Assembly (NCBI RefSeq): GCF_004305975.1
Contig: NZ_BHZI01000008.1
Location: 1-45,347, forward strand
Length of the DNA stretch: 45,347 nt
Direction of reading: 5' to 3'
From: Streptomyces otsuchiensis
Lineage (GTDB): Bacteria > Actinomycetota > Actinomycetes > Streptomycetales > Streptomycetaceae
Part shown: positions 1 through 6,130 of the stretch, piece by piece
Position numbering within the stretch: position 1 is the stretch's first letter
Layout of the letters: each line of letters opens with the position of its first letter
Made by a program: the position numbers and the translations under genes
The notes under the pieces: generated by a model
The model's database searches: none
Told to the model about the DNA's origin: nothing
The model's input: the letters and a program-made list of their open reading frames with translations, nothing else

Positions 1-1
1 C

Positions 2-205
2 GCCCTGCCCACAGCCGCCGCCCTCCTGGACAACCTCCACCGCACCGCCGCCGACCGCACCCGGGACACCTTCGGCCGCCTCCGCGCCACCGACCCCGAA
101 CGCTTCGCCCGCGCCTGGCTGGCCACCGCGCTCTACACCGACGAACTCGACCACGCACTGTGCGCCGCCGCCTGGAGCGCCGGACCGCCCGTGCCCGCGC
201 CATGA
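2..205 (+). CDS. 3' end of an unidentified protein (partial)
   Basis: The reading frame is open from the window edge to a TGA at 203-205 and encodes the last 67 residues of a protein that starts outside. The tail is Ala/Arg-rich and mostly helical (LLDNLHRTAADRTRDTFGRL, then TDPERFARAWLATALYTDEL). Third-position GC is very high, as expected for coding DNA here. It lies directly upstream of a CRISPR array, so I compared it by eye with type I-E Cas proteins but saw no Cas1, Cas2, Cas3 or Cse motif. Function unknown. Confidence 0.5.
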   Translation, partial: ALPTAAALLDNLHRTAADRTRDTFGRLRATDPERFARAWLATALYTDELDHALCAAAWSAGPPVPAP

Positions 206-365
206 TGACCAACGACCGCCTGCGGCTTGGCAGTCGAGCCGCTGTCATGAGGAATACTGGAAGTGGTGAGGCAGGCGACTCACCGCCAGGACGGGTGAAA
301 TGTCGGAGTTTTGTAAAGTAAGTAAAATCCAGCTACTCGCCAGCTAAATCCCCAGCTCACGCCCT
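206..365 (+). promoter_or_regulatory. Putative CRISPR leader
   Basis: Noncoding stretch between the partial gene and the first repeat. Its last ~65 bases (about 300-365) are clearly poorer in GC than the surroundings, with gtaaagtaagtaaaat at 312-327, as is usual for the leader next to the newest repeat. This suggests that the array is transcribed on the plus strand and grows at its left end. Inferred from composition and position only. Confidence 0.4.
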
Positions 366-518
366 CTCCTCCCCGCGCACGCGGGGGTGTTCCCCAACAC
401 CGGCCGTGCGCAGAACCTTGCGCGCACTCCTCCCCGCGCACGCGGGGGTGTTCCCACACATTCGGTGTAAGTCGCCGCAAGCTCCTTGCTCCTCCCCGCG
501 CACGCGGGGGGTGTTCCC
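366..518 (+). CRISPR. Short type I-E-like CRISPR array, three repeats and two spacers
   Basis: Repeats lie at 366-394, 427-455 and 489-518. The first two are identical 29-mers beginning ctcctccccgcgcacgcggg and ending ggtgttccc. The third has one extra G in the G-run, the usual decay of a terminal repeat. Spacers are 32 and 33 nt (395-426, 456-488), the type I-E length. The repeat contains the short CCCCGCG/CGCGGGG hairpin that Cas6e recognises in this family. No cas gene is present downstream, so the array is either at the end of a cas operon lying outside the window or orphaned. Confidence 0.88.
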
Positions 519-597
519 CAATCACGACGTGTGCCTACGGGCAGTACATTCCAGGACGGGGGACGCGAAGACGTGCGACCGGGCACGACTCTGGCTC

Positions 598-830
598 ATG
601 AGTACCGACGACCAGGGAGCAGCCAGCGGCTACCTCCACGAGCTTGCCTCAGCGCTCTGCGGAGTGGGGCTGACGAAACGGTACGGCGTCACGATGGCGA
701 CCTGCGCTGCTGGTGGGTGGGGGAGTACCTCGTGCGCCGGCAGCCGAGCTGCCCGCCCCCTCCGGGTGTGCGCCGTCCCCGCCACGGGCGGTGCGGATCG
801 GGCTTGTTCCTCTGGAACGACCGGCCCTGA
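598..830 (+). pseudogene. Small hypothetical protein interrupted by a frameshift
   Basis: An ATG at 598 opens MSTDDQGAASGYLHELASAL in one frame. After roughly residue 30 (near 685-695) the coding look moves to another frame, which reads HDGDLRCWWVGEYLVRRQ and ends GSGLFLWNDRP at a TGA at 828-830. Joined, the two halves make a plausible 75-80 residue protein of a type often seen beside DUF397/XRE genes in Streptomyces. One base appears to be missing near ggcgtcacg. Either a decayed gene or a sequencing error. Confidence 0.4.
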
Positions 831-836
831 GCAGCG

Positions 837-873
837 AAAAGCCCCACTGCGCGCAACATGCACGGTGGGGCTT
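837..873. terminator. Bidirectional hairpin terminator
   Basis: AAGCCCCAC at 839-847 pairs perfectly with GTGGGGCTT at 865-873 around a 17-nt loop. It lies between the plus-strand small gene ending at 830 and the minus-strand DUF397 gene ending at 896, so it can serve both directions. Confidence 0.65.
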
Positions 874-895
874 CGGTCGGCTTCGCGGCGCGCGC

Positions 896-1102
896 TCAGT
901 TGGTGATCTCACCGGTCTTGACGCCGGACACGAACGCGGCGAACGCACCGGCCGGGAGCGCGAGGGCTGGGCCGGTCGGGTTCTTGGAGTCACGCACGGG
1001 AACGGTGCCCGTGCTCGACGCGATGCCCGGGGCCCACTCGACGCATGAGCCGCCGTTGGTGCTGTAGGTGGACTTGATCCAGCGAACGGAGCCGGTCGTC
1101 AT
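896..1102 (-). CDS. DUF397 domain protein
   Basis: Encodes 68 residues. The sequence has the DUF397 pattern: W-K-S-T-Y-S near the start (RWIKSTYSTNGGSCVEWA), then PVRDSKNPTGPALALPAGAFAAFVSGVK. DUF397 proteins are small Streptomyces proteins nearly always encoded next to an XRE-family regulator; some pairs (for example whiJ-type loci) affect development or antibiotic production. Its ATG overlaps the stop of the upstream regulator gene by 4 bases, so the two are translationally coupled. It probably works as a partner or antagonist of that regulator; this is family knowledge, not visible in the sequence. Confidence 0.9.
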   Translation of the reverse strand: MTTGSVRWIKSTYSTNGGSCVEWAPGIASSTGTVPVRDSKNPTGPALALPAGAFAAFVSGVKTGEITN

Positions 1103-1938
1103 GGGGTGCCCTTCCGTACCTCTTCGATCATGGCCACCGATGCCGCCTGAGACAGCGATTCGGCCTGAAGCTGATGATAAGCCCTCACCAGAGGAAGCAC
1201 GGAGGAACTTTCTCGCTCTAGATGGCCGTGGGTCTGGGACTCGACGTAGGACACCACCGAGCCGCCCGGCAGCGTGAGCAGGTTCACTAGCCGATCAAGG
1301 GGGCGCCGCTCACCAAGCGAGAGCGGCGCAAGCTGGAGGATCGTGTTCGGTAGCGCAGCAAAGTCGACCAGGCGCTGCAACTGTGCGTGCATCACGTCCG
1401 GGCCGCCAAATGGCCGTCGGATCGCGGTCTCGTCCAGTACCGCTATCACCATCGGGGACGCTTTCCGGGTCAGTGCTGCTTGGCGCCTTATGACTGCCTG
1501 AACTCGTTCGTCGGCTTGTTCCGGTGTGATGCTGCCCCGGTCGACCGCTGCTCGGTTGTGGACCTCTGCATACTCGCGGGTCTGGAGCGGGCCGGGGACC
1601 GCGACGGTGTCGAACAGTCGCACTTCTGTAGCTCTGCCTTCAAGGTCTACGTACTCGGGGAACCCTTGCAACAGCACCCCGTGCCGGATCTCGCCCCACT
1701 CGCGGGCGAACGACTCGGCGGTTCCGTCGAGTCCTAGGGCTACGTCAAGCGCCGCCGAAAATTTGCGAGTTGGCGATTTGTTGCCAGTTTCCACGCCCGA
1801 GACATGCCGCCCTGAGTAGCCCATGCGCGCGCCCAAGTCGTTTTGCAGCCACCCCCTCGCTTCCCTCAACCTGCGCAGACGCGCGCCGTACGCCGCTTCC
1901 GGGCTCGCGTCCGGGTTCAGATCCTTGCGGTTTACCAA
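1099..1938 (-). CDS. XRE-family regulator with DUF5753 domain
   Basis: 279 residues. A helix-turn-helix lies at about residues 15-70 (GARLRRLREARGWLQNDLGA, then GYSGRHVSGVETGNKSPTRK). The remaining ~180 residues match the DUF5753 ligand-sensor-like domain (GLLQTREYAEVH-type region, here VPGPLQTREYAEVHNRAAVD; VIAVLDETAIRRPFGG; VVSYVESQTHGHLERESS). Length and layout are typical for the Streptomyces DUF397-partner regulators. The start was chosen at the ATG that precedes the predicted HTH. It is divergent from the small-gene chain that starts at 2031 and so is the obvious candidate regulator of the island, although no operator was proven. Confidence 0.92.
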   Translation of the reverse strand: MVNRKDLNPDASPEAAYGARLRRLREARGWLQNDLGARMGYSGRHVSGVETGNKSPTRKFSAALDVALGLDGTAESFAREWGEIRHGVLLQGFPEYVDLEGRATEVRLFDTVAVPGPLQTREYAEVHNRAAVDRGSITPEQADERVQAVIRRQAALTRKASPMVIAVLDETAIRRPFGGPDVMHAQLQRLVDFAALPNTILQLAPLSLGERRPLDRLVNLLTLPGGSVVSYVESQTHGHLERESSSVLPLVRAYHQLQAESLSQAASVAMIEEVRKGTP

Positions 1939-2030
1939 TGTGCTCCCCGCCCCTGCGACATTGAATACCCCCTGACTCTAGGCAACTCTGTGACTCCTTG
2001 GTAGTGGCAGCACTACGGAGAGGAGCAGTC
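1939..2030. promoter_or_regulatory. Divergent promoter region of the XRE gene and small-gene chain
   Basis: 92 bp between divergent genes. It contains the near-repeat gactctaggcaactctgtg with a second gactcc just after it (about 1972-1998), which could be an operator for the XRE protein. A ribosome binding site AGAGGAG sits about 6-12 bases before the GTG at 2031. No clear -35/-10 pair could be fixed. Confidence 0.35.
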
Positions 2031-2318
2031 GTGTGCCCTGATCTTCAGCCCGGAGGCTGGCACAACAGCCCGCAACTGCGGGTTCCGCCTGTACCACCTG
2101 AACGTGTGACCGAAGCGGGAACCGCCGCACACCAACTACGCGACGCGTTGACCGCCGTGGGCATAAGGCTTCCGGTGGCTGCTACCCCGCTCGTGTGGGG
2201 CTCCGCGACGGGTGGACCGGTGCGCTTGGTCGAAGTCGGCCCGATGCTCCCCGATGTCGCGGCCCGTATCGCCGAAGCGTTGCGTGCATCCTCGTCGGCG
2301 GGGTGCGCCGATGAGTGA
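2031..2318 (+). CDS. Hypothetical protein, first of a coupled small-gene chain
   Basis: 95 residues from a GTG at 2031 that follows an AGAGGAG ribosome binding site; the upstream in-frame TTG at 1998 has none. The sequence (VCPDLQPGGWHNSPQLRVPP at the start; TAAHQLRDALTAVGIRLPVA in the middle; LPDVAARIAEALRAS near the end) suggests a small alpha/beta fold with no membrane segment. I do not recognise the family beyond resemblance to small proteins found near XRE/DUF397 loci. It overlaps the next gene by 8 bases. Confidence 0.65.
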   Translation: MCPDLQPGGWHNSPQLRVPPVPPERVTEAGTAAHQLRDALTAVGIRLPVAATPLVWGSATGGPVRLVEVGPMLPDVAARIAEALRASSSAGCADE

Positions 2319-2436
2319 CTGTCAGACCTGCAAGGCGCTCCGTGAAGCACTTGAGCACTCCCAGAAAAGCGGTGACGCCCTGTCGGTGCACGAGATGCGG
2401 ACCGCCATCCGAGCGCACGAGCGAGAGCACCGGTGA
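2311..2436 (+). CDS. 41-residue hypothetical protein
   Basis: Starts at the ATG inside the end of the previous gene and stops at TGA 2434-2436. Sequence begins MSDCQTCKALREALEHSQKS and is helical and charged, ending RTAIRAHEREHR. The CxxC pair near the N terminus could bind metal or form a disulfide, but two cysteines alone are weak evidence. The tight overlap with both neighbours is the main support that it is translated. Function unknown. Confidence 0.55.
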   Translation: MSDCQTCKALREALEHSQKSGDALSVHEMRTAIRAHEREHR

Positions 2437-2588
2437 CCGGCACGGGCGCCGAGGGCGAGCCGGAGCCTTCTCCGGCTCCCGCCCCGGCGGACGACGAGCC
2501 GCCGTGCCCGCTCGCTGAACTCGTAGCGCGCTCCGTGGAGTTAGGCCGGGCCGTCGAAGCGCACTTCAAAGAGCTGAGGCGGCGGTGA
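2433..2588 (+). CDS. 51-residue hypothetical protein with a helical tail
   Basis: The GTG at 2433 overlaps the preceding TGA in a GTGA junction. A Pro/Glu-rich N-terminal half is followed by a helix, LAELVARSVELGRAVEAHFK, and ends LRRR. The helix-coding segment is duplicated, diverged and inverted at 6832-6934, where the same frame reads LADLRVRSAELGRAIEAHLR. That conservation across two copies supports this frame as the real one. Function unknown. Confidence 0.55.
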   Translation: MTGTGAEGEPEPSPAPAPADDEPPCPLAELVARSVELGRAVEAHFKELRRR

Positions 2589-2613
2589 GCGGCGGCTACC
2601 GGTTCGCGCGGTT
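2521..2613 (+). repeat. Left arm of a diverged inverted duplication
   Basis: This segment aligns with the reverse complement of 6832-6934. The best-kept part is the 19-mer gcggcggctaccggttcgc, at 2589-2607 on the plus strand and at 6838-6856 on the minus strand. The flanking ~70 bases match at the protein level (ELGRAxEAH) with many silent differences. The two arms enclose about 4.2 kb, including the whole lasso cluster. Confidence 0.7.
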
Positions 2614-2803
2614 CCAGCTCGTACGCCTGCCCGGCCCGCTCGTCTTCCGTGCGCAGTGCGAAGTCTGCGAGGAGATCGGCCCGCAGGCGGACACCGGGGA
2701 CGCGGCCATGACGTGGACGATCTTCCATCTGGAAGACCATCCGGACCACGACCTGTTCCGAGAACTCAGCTCCACCCCGTACCGGGCGGAGCCCCGCACG
2801 TGA
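2585..2803 (+). CDS. 72-residue hypothetical protein (possibly DUF7848-like)
   Basis: The GTG at 2585 overlaps the previous TGA in a GTGA junction. The sequence begins VSGGYRFARFQLVRLPGPLV and contains AQCEVCEEIG, a CxxC that may bind zinc, followed by TWTIFHLEDHPDHDLFREL, a region rich in His and Asp. The layout (a beta-rich start, a Cys pair, then W...H..H..) resembles small Streptomyces proteins of the DUF7848 type that occur beside XRE genes; this is recall and unproven. It overlaps the next gene by 4 bases. Confidence 0.6.
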   Translation: MSGGYRFARFQLVRLPGPLVFRAQCEVCEEIGPQADTGDAAMTWTIFHLEDHPDHDLFRELSSTPYRAEPRT

Positions 2804-3225
2804 GCGCCGGGCGGTACGTGGACGGCTACCACTGCGAAGTGGTCGCCCGGTCCCCGGACGCCGGGGGTGAGTGGTACTTGGCCACGACGTGGGCCGACAC
2901 CCCCGACGACGCGCTCAACTGGCTTCACCACCAGGCCGTGCGGCTCGCGGATGTGCTCGATGTCGCCGAGGACGACCAGGCCGAGGACCAGCACCAGTAC
3001 GTGACTCCGGTGTCCGAGGTCTTCCGCGAGTGGACGGCGGACACGAAGTTCCGCGCAGTTCAGCGCGCCGCCCTGGCGGACGGGCAACCGGTCAGCGCGA
3101 ACGCCCGGGGCCCGGATCGGATCTGCGGTTCCGCGGATGTGGAAGTCCTCTACTCGCTGGCCGCCCGCCCCATCCTCCGCCCCGTCCTCGCCCCCTTTGG
3201 GAGTAGCAGTGTCGATCATCGATGA
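2800..3225 (+). CDS. Hypothetical protein, 141 residues
   Basis: The start is the GTG at 2800, which overlaps the upstream TGA. The sequence begins VSAGRYVDGYHCEVVARSPD, continues with TTWADTPDDALNWLHHQAVRL and an acidic stretch (DVAEDDQAEDQHQ), and ends with a Pro/Arg-rich tail. It is soluble, with no signal peptide or membrane segment. The in-frame upstream extension to 2656 overlaps the preceding gene fully and was rejected. No family recognised. Confidence 0.6.
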   Translation: MSAGRYVDGYHCEVVARSPDAGGEWYLATTWADTPDDALNWLHHQAVRLADVLDVAEDDQAEDQHQYVTPVSEVFREWTADTKFRAVQRAALADGQPVSANARGPDRICGSADVEVLYSLAARPILRPVLAPFGSSSVDHR

Positions 3226-3460
3226 GCAGCGCGCCGAAGCGGCGTCCTTCCCAGCCACAGACATACAGGTCGGCGACTTCATCACGCTTGCCGGCTCGTG
3301 CCTGCGGGTCACTGCCGCCGTCCACCGTGGCGGCATCACGCGGCTGGAGCTTGGCCTCAGCGTGCGCGTACAGATCCACTCGCACATCGACGTGACCGTG
3401 ATCCGACCCGTCCGTCCGGCCCGCCCCGTGCGGCCCGTGCGTGCCCTCTGGGCGCGCTGA
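3209..3460 (+). CDS. Hypothetical small beta-rich protein
   Basis: 83 residues from the GTG at 3209, which overlaps the end of the previous gene by 17 bases and has GGGAG 5-10 bases upstream. The sequence TDIQVGDFITLAGSCLRVTA looks like a small beta barrel of the kind used by SH3-like or conjugation-accessory proteins, and the C terminus is a basic repeat of R-P-V (PVRPARPVRPVRALWAR). Last member of the overlapping chain. Function unknown; nucleic-acid contact through the basic tail is only a guess. Confidence 0.55.
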   Translation: MSIIDEQRAEAASFPATDIQVGDFITLAGSCLRVTAAVHRGGITRLELGLSVRVQIHSHIDVTVIRPVRPARPVRPVRALWAR

Positions 3461-3597
3461 ACCCCGAACGCCCGCCCTGGTCGTGTTCCGGCTCCCTCCG
3501 GCGACCGGGGCGGATCACCCCTCTTGCCCGTAAGGGTGTGCGTTCCCGTCTGGCGAGGGGTCTCCCGTTCCGACGCATCTGGAGAGGAGGTAGGCAG
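3461..3597 (+). promoter_or_regulatory. Upstream region of the lasso precursor gene
   Basis: 137 bp gap, the only real break between the small-gene chain and the lasso genes. It contains a weak hairpin (caccc at 3510-3514 with gggtg at 3534-3538) and an unusually strong ribosome binding site, GGAGAGGAGG at 3581-3590, 7 bases before the precursor ATG. A promoter here is likely but its elements were not identified. Confidence 0.4.
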
Positions 3598-3729
3598 ATG
3601 GACGAAGACGTCAAGGAAACGGCTGAGGGATCGGATGTACCGACGGTCATCGACCTGGGCGACGCCGCCGCACTGACGCGTGGTAGTTCGTCGTCGTCTG
3701 TGGAGTCCAAACAGACTCCGTACAGCTAA
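3598..3729 (+). CDS. Lasso peptide precursor (albusnodin-like)
   Basis: 43 residues. The leader (residues 1-28) contains VPTVIDLGDAAALTR, which fits the actinobacterial lasso leader pattern (Pro, hydrophobic pair, Gly, then Thr at the penultimate leader position). The predicted core is GSSSSSVESKQTPYS: Gly1 can form the isopeptide with the side chain of Glu8 (precursor residue 36), giving an 8-residue ring and a 7-residue tail. Lys10 (precursor residue 38) is the only core lysine and is the natural target for the acetyltransferase encoded three genes downstream. Ring size, penultimate Thr and adjacent cyclase and peptidase genes all agree. Because the gene is so short it is easily missed. The exact cleavage site is inferred. 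Confidence 0.9.
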   Translation: MDEDVKETAEGSDVPTVIDLGDAAALTRGSSSSSVESKQTPYS

Positions 3730-3739
3730 CGAGCAAGTA

Positions 3740-3775
3740 GCGGCCCCCTGCGGGAGCAATCCCAACGGGGGCCGC
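3740..3775 (+). terminator. Attenuating hairpin between precursor and cyclase genes
   Basis: GCGGCCCCC at 3740-3748 pairs with GGGGGCCGC at 3767-3775, with a further ggga/tccc pairing possible in the loop. It starts 10 bases after the precursor stop. Partial terminators at this position are common in RiPP clusters and would give more precursor than enzyme mRNA. Confidence 0.55.
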
Positions 3776-3806
3776 CCCGACGTCAAACGGCGGAAGGAGT
3801 GAGGAG

Positions 3807-5510
3807 ATGAAAGACCGTAGAGCGCGGTGGTACGGCGGATGCGCACCCGGCAGCCGGCCCGTCGCAGCACCCGTGGGCGCGCGTCTGCTCTGGCGTGACC
3901 CTGCGCTGTGGGTCTGTGGCGGCTGGCAGCCCGAGCAGGTCCGAACCCTGGCGCTCGGCAGCGCGCGCATCGCCGTACTCGGTCCGTGCTCGGCCACGGA
4001 ACACGACTTGGCCCGTGCCCTGTCCGCCCCCGAGCTTGCGACCGTAGCGCGGACGTGGGCGGGCTCTCACACGGTTGTTCGGCTGACCGAGCGGGGCCGC
4101 GTGGAAGTCCTCGCCGATGTGGGGGCAGCGTCACCCCTCTACACGGTCAGAGCCCCGGACGGAGCGGTGTGGGGGTCCAGCTCGTTGGCACTGTCCTCGC
4201 TCACCGGCGGAAGCGTCGATACAGGCTGGCTCGCCGCGTATCTCCGGGACAAGCACAGCCCCGCTTCGGGCCTGAGTGCATGGGCGGGCGTGACCCCCGT
4301 TCCTGCCGGTCATCTGCTGACGCTCGGCTCCGAGGGCGGAATGACTCTCGCCTCGTGGTGGAAGCCGATGCGACGGACACCCCATGAGGCATCGACGGCG
4401 CTTCGGCATGCGCTCGGCGAAGGTGTCCGCGTACGGGTGTCCGGAGTGCCCGCGAGCACCGACCTGGCCGGTATGGACTCGACCACGGTCACGCTCCTCG
4501 CCGCGCAGTGTGGGCCGATCACCGGCGTCACGGTGCACCCTGCGGGCGTGACTACCGGCGGAGATATGGAGTACGCCCGGGCATTGGACGTCCCCGGTCT
4601 CATCCGTTCGCCGTTCCCTCTCGCTGCCCGACATCTGCCGTTCAGCGCAACCGACGTGCCGTTGCCCGCGACGGACGAACCGGCACCATCGACGGCCGTT
4701 TGGGCGATGTTCGCGGACCAGCTCGGCACCGTGGCTTCCGCGGGCTCCGTCTGCCACCTGACCGGGGACGGCGGGGACAACCTGTTCTCATCCACTCCCG
4801 CACACCTGGTGCGCCTCGCCCGTAGCGGTCACTGGGCCCGGATGTTCGGGGACGCGCGGGACTGGGCTCGGCTCCGTCGCCAAAGCCCCCGCCCGTTGCT
4901 CACCGCCGCACTACGGGGCAACGCGTACCGAATCGGCCGTGCCGATTTCGGGCGGCCGAAATGGCTCGCCGCGCCCGTCCCGAAGGTGAGCGCTCCCACG
5001 GGCCCCGATGCAGACATGGCGTTGGTGGCCGAGTTGCGCACGGTCGCACGGTCGGCGTACGCGGAACTCCAACTAGCGGACGCGCTCGGGCTCGCGCTGC
5101 ACAACCCGTACTTTGACGGGGCGGTCCTGGACGCGGTGGTCTCGGCCCCCGCCGAACAGCGCTACTCGGCTCGGCGGTACAAGCCCATGCTTGCCGACAC
5201 GTTCGCCGACCTGCTGCCCGACGCGCACCGGACACGGGCCGCCAAGGGGCTCATGGTCGGCGACTTCCACCTAGGGCTACGCATGAACCGGCGGCGCGTG
5301 CTCGGTCTCGCGGACGGGCGTCTTGCGGCCCTCGGGCTCGTCAACCCCGCGCCGCTGCGTGCGACCGTTCACGCGGCTGCCCTCGGGGCTGAGACGGTAT
5401 GGCCCCCGCTGCTGTCCGTCCTCGCTGCCGAGGCATGGCTAGAGGCAGTCGAACGCGCTCCCGGCACCGAGTGGACGCGGAACGCGCCGACCCCGGCGGG
5501 TGCACCGTGA
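3807..5510 (+). CDS. Lasso cyclase, asparagine synthetase-like (C protein)
   Basis: 567 residues, usual for lasso cyclases, which adenylate the acidic side chain and close the isopeptide ring. The N-terminal ~150 residues have a glutaminase-like layout but begin MKDRRARWYGGC and lack the Cys2 nucleophile, as expected for a cyclase that needs no ammonia. The ATP pyrophosphatase domain has a degenerate PP-loop, STDLAGMDST (about residues 217-226; SGG(L/M)DS is usual), and an intact GDGGDNLF motif near 320-327. The strong ribosome binding site AAGGAGTGAGGAG supports the ATG at 3807. The stop overlaps the next start by 4 bases. Gln-dependent asparagine synthesis is unlikely given the neighbours and the missing Cys. 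Confidence 0.92.
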   Translation: MKDRRARWYGGCAPGSRPVAAPVGARLLWRDPALWVCGGWQPEQVRTLALGSARIAVLGPCSATEHDLARALSAPELATVARTWAGSHTVVRLTERGRVEVLADVGAASPLYTVRAPDGAVWGSSSLALSSLTGGSVDTGWLAAYLRDKHSPASGLSAWAGVTPVPAGHLLTLGSEGGMTLASWWKPMRRTPHEASTALRHALGEGVRVRVSGVPASTDLAGMDSTTVTLLAAQCGPITGVTVHPAGVTTGGDMEYARALDVPGLIRSPFPLAARHLPFSATDVPLPATDEPAPSTAVWAMFADQLGTVASAGSVCHLTGDGGDNLFSSTPAHLVRLARSGHWARMFGDARDWARLRRQSPRPLLTAALRGNAYRIGRADFGRPKWLAAPVPKVSAPTGPDADMALVAELRTVARSAYAELQLADALGLALHNPYFDGAVLDAVVSAPAEQRYSARRYKPMLADTFADLLPDAHRTRAAKGLMVGDFHLGLRMNRRRVLGLADGRLAALGLVNPAPLRATVHAAALGAETVWPPLLSVLAAEAWLEAVERAPGTEWTRNAPTPAGAP

Positions 5511-6130
5511 GCCGAGCTAACACCGTGGTCTCCCGCGCCTCGCACGCGTCGGTCGTGCTCGACTACGACACGGGGACGGTCCAGTTGCGGCCCACGTCCC
5601 ACGACGTGACCGCCATGGGGGCGAGCGTCGTTGACCTTCCCGACACTGTTCCGACGTGGGGAACCGTCGAACAGTCAGCGGCACCGCCCGAGCACGCCAC
5701 TGTTCCGCTGCGCTGGCGGGTGGTTGCCGTGCCGGCTGTCCTCACCACCGCCGCAGTGCGGGCCGCCGGTCGTCGTCGGAACCGGTTCTCTCGGCTGGTC
5801 CGGCTCGCCTGCTCTGGGCGCGATTTGCCCCCGGCAACAGCCGCTCAGGCTCGCTACGCTGTCCGCGCCGCTCGTTGGGCCGCTCGGTTCCTGCCGATGC
5901 GCTGGGCGTGCCTGGAGGACTCGACGGCTGCCGCACTCGTGCTGACGGCCGTTCGACGCCGCGCCGAGTGGCGGCACGGTGTAGCGCTCGACCCCGTACG
6001 GCTGCACGCGTGGATAGCCGACCCGGAAGGGGAACCGGTCGAGGAACCGGCGGACACCGCGCTGTATACACCCACCTACACACCAGACGGCCCCGGCTCG
6101 GCGCGGGGCACCAGAAAGGTACGACCGTGA
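5507..6130 (+). CDS. Lasso leader peptidase, transglutaminase-like (B2), with an N-terminal extension
   Basis: 207 residues from the GTG that overlaps the cyclase stop. The C-terminal ~120 residues match lasso B2 peptidases: Cys135 in ACLEDS, His167 in LHAWI and Asp172 in DPEG form the expected Cys-His-Asp set that cuts the leader before Gly1. The N-terminal ~100 residues include VVLDYDTGTVQLRPTS, which looks like the strand pair of a PqqD/RRE leader-binding domain, so B1 and B2 may be fused here. No separate RRE gene exists in the cluster. The RRE assignment is tentative; the peptidase call is firm. Confidence 0.85.
   Translation: MSRANTVVSRASHASVVLDYDTGTVQLRPTSHDVTAMGASVVDLPDTVPTWGTVEQSAAPPEHATVPLRWRVVAVPAVLTTAAVRAAGRRRNRFSRLVRLACSGRDLPPATAAQARYAVRAARWAARFLPMRWACLEDSTAAALVLTAVRRRAEWRHGVALDPVRLHAWIADPEGEPVEEPADTALYTPTYTPDGPGSARGTRKVRP

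Noticed and set aside
2-205. Partial gene as a cas gene
   Set aside because: Position next to the array is suggestive, but no Cas1, Cas2, Cas3, Cse1/2 or Cas5-7 motif is visible in the 67 residues.
2045-4134. Long minus-strand frames opposite the small-gene chain
   Set aside because: The plus-strand frames have ribosome binding sites, GTGA coupling and a duplicated conserved helix; the antisense frames have none.
3807-5510. Ordinary asparagine synthetase B
   Set aside because: Lacks Cys2, has an altered PP-loop, and is coupled to a lasso precursor and leader peptidase.
5656-6126. Longer N terminus for the acetyltransferase
   Set aside because: The frame is open upstream, but that part overlaps the peptidase gene and is Arg/Gly-rich; GTG 6127 overlaps the peptidase stop in the usual GTGA form.
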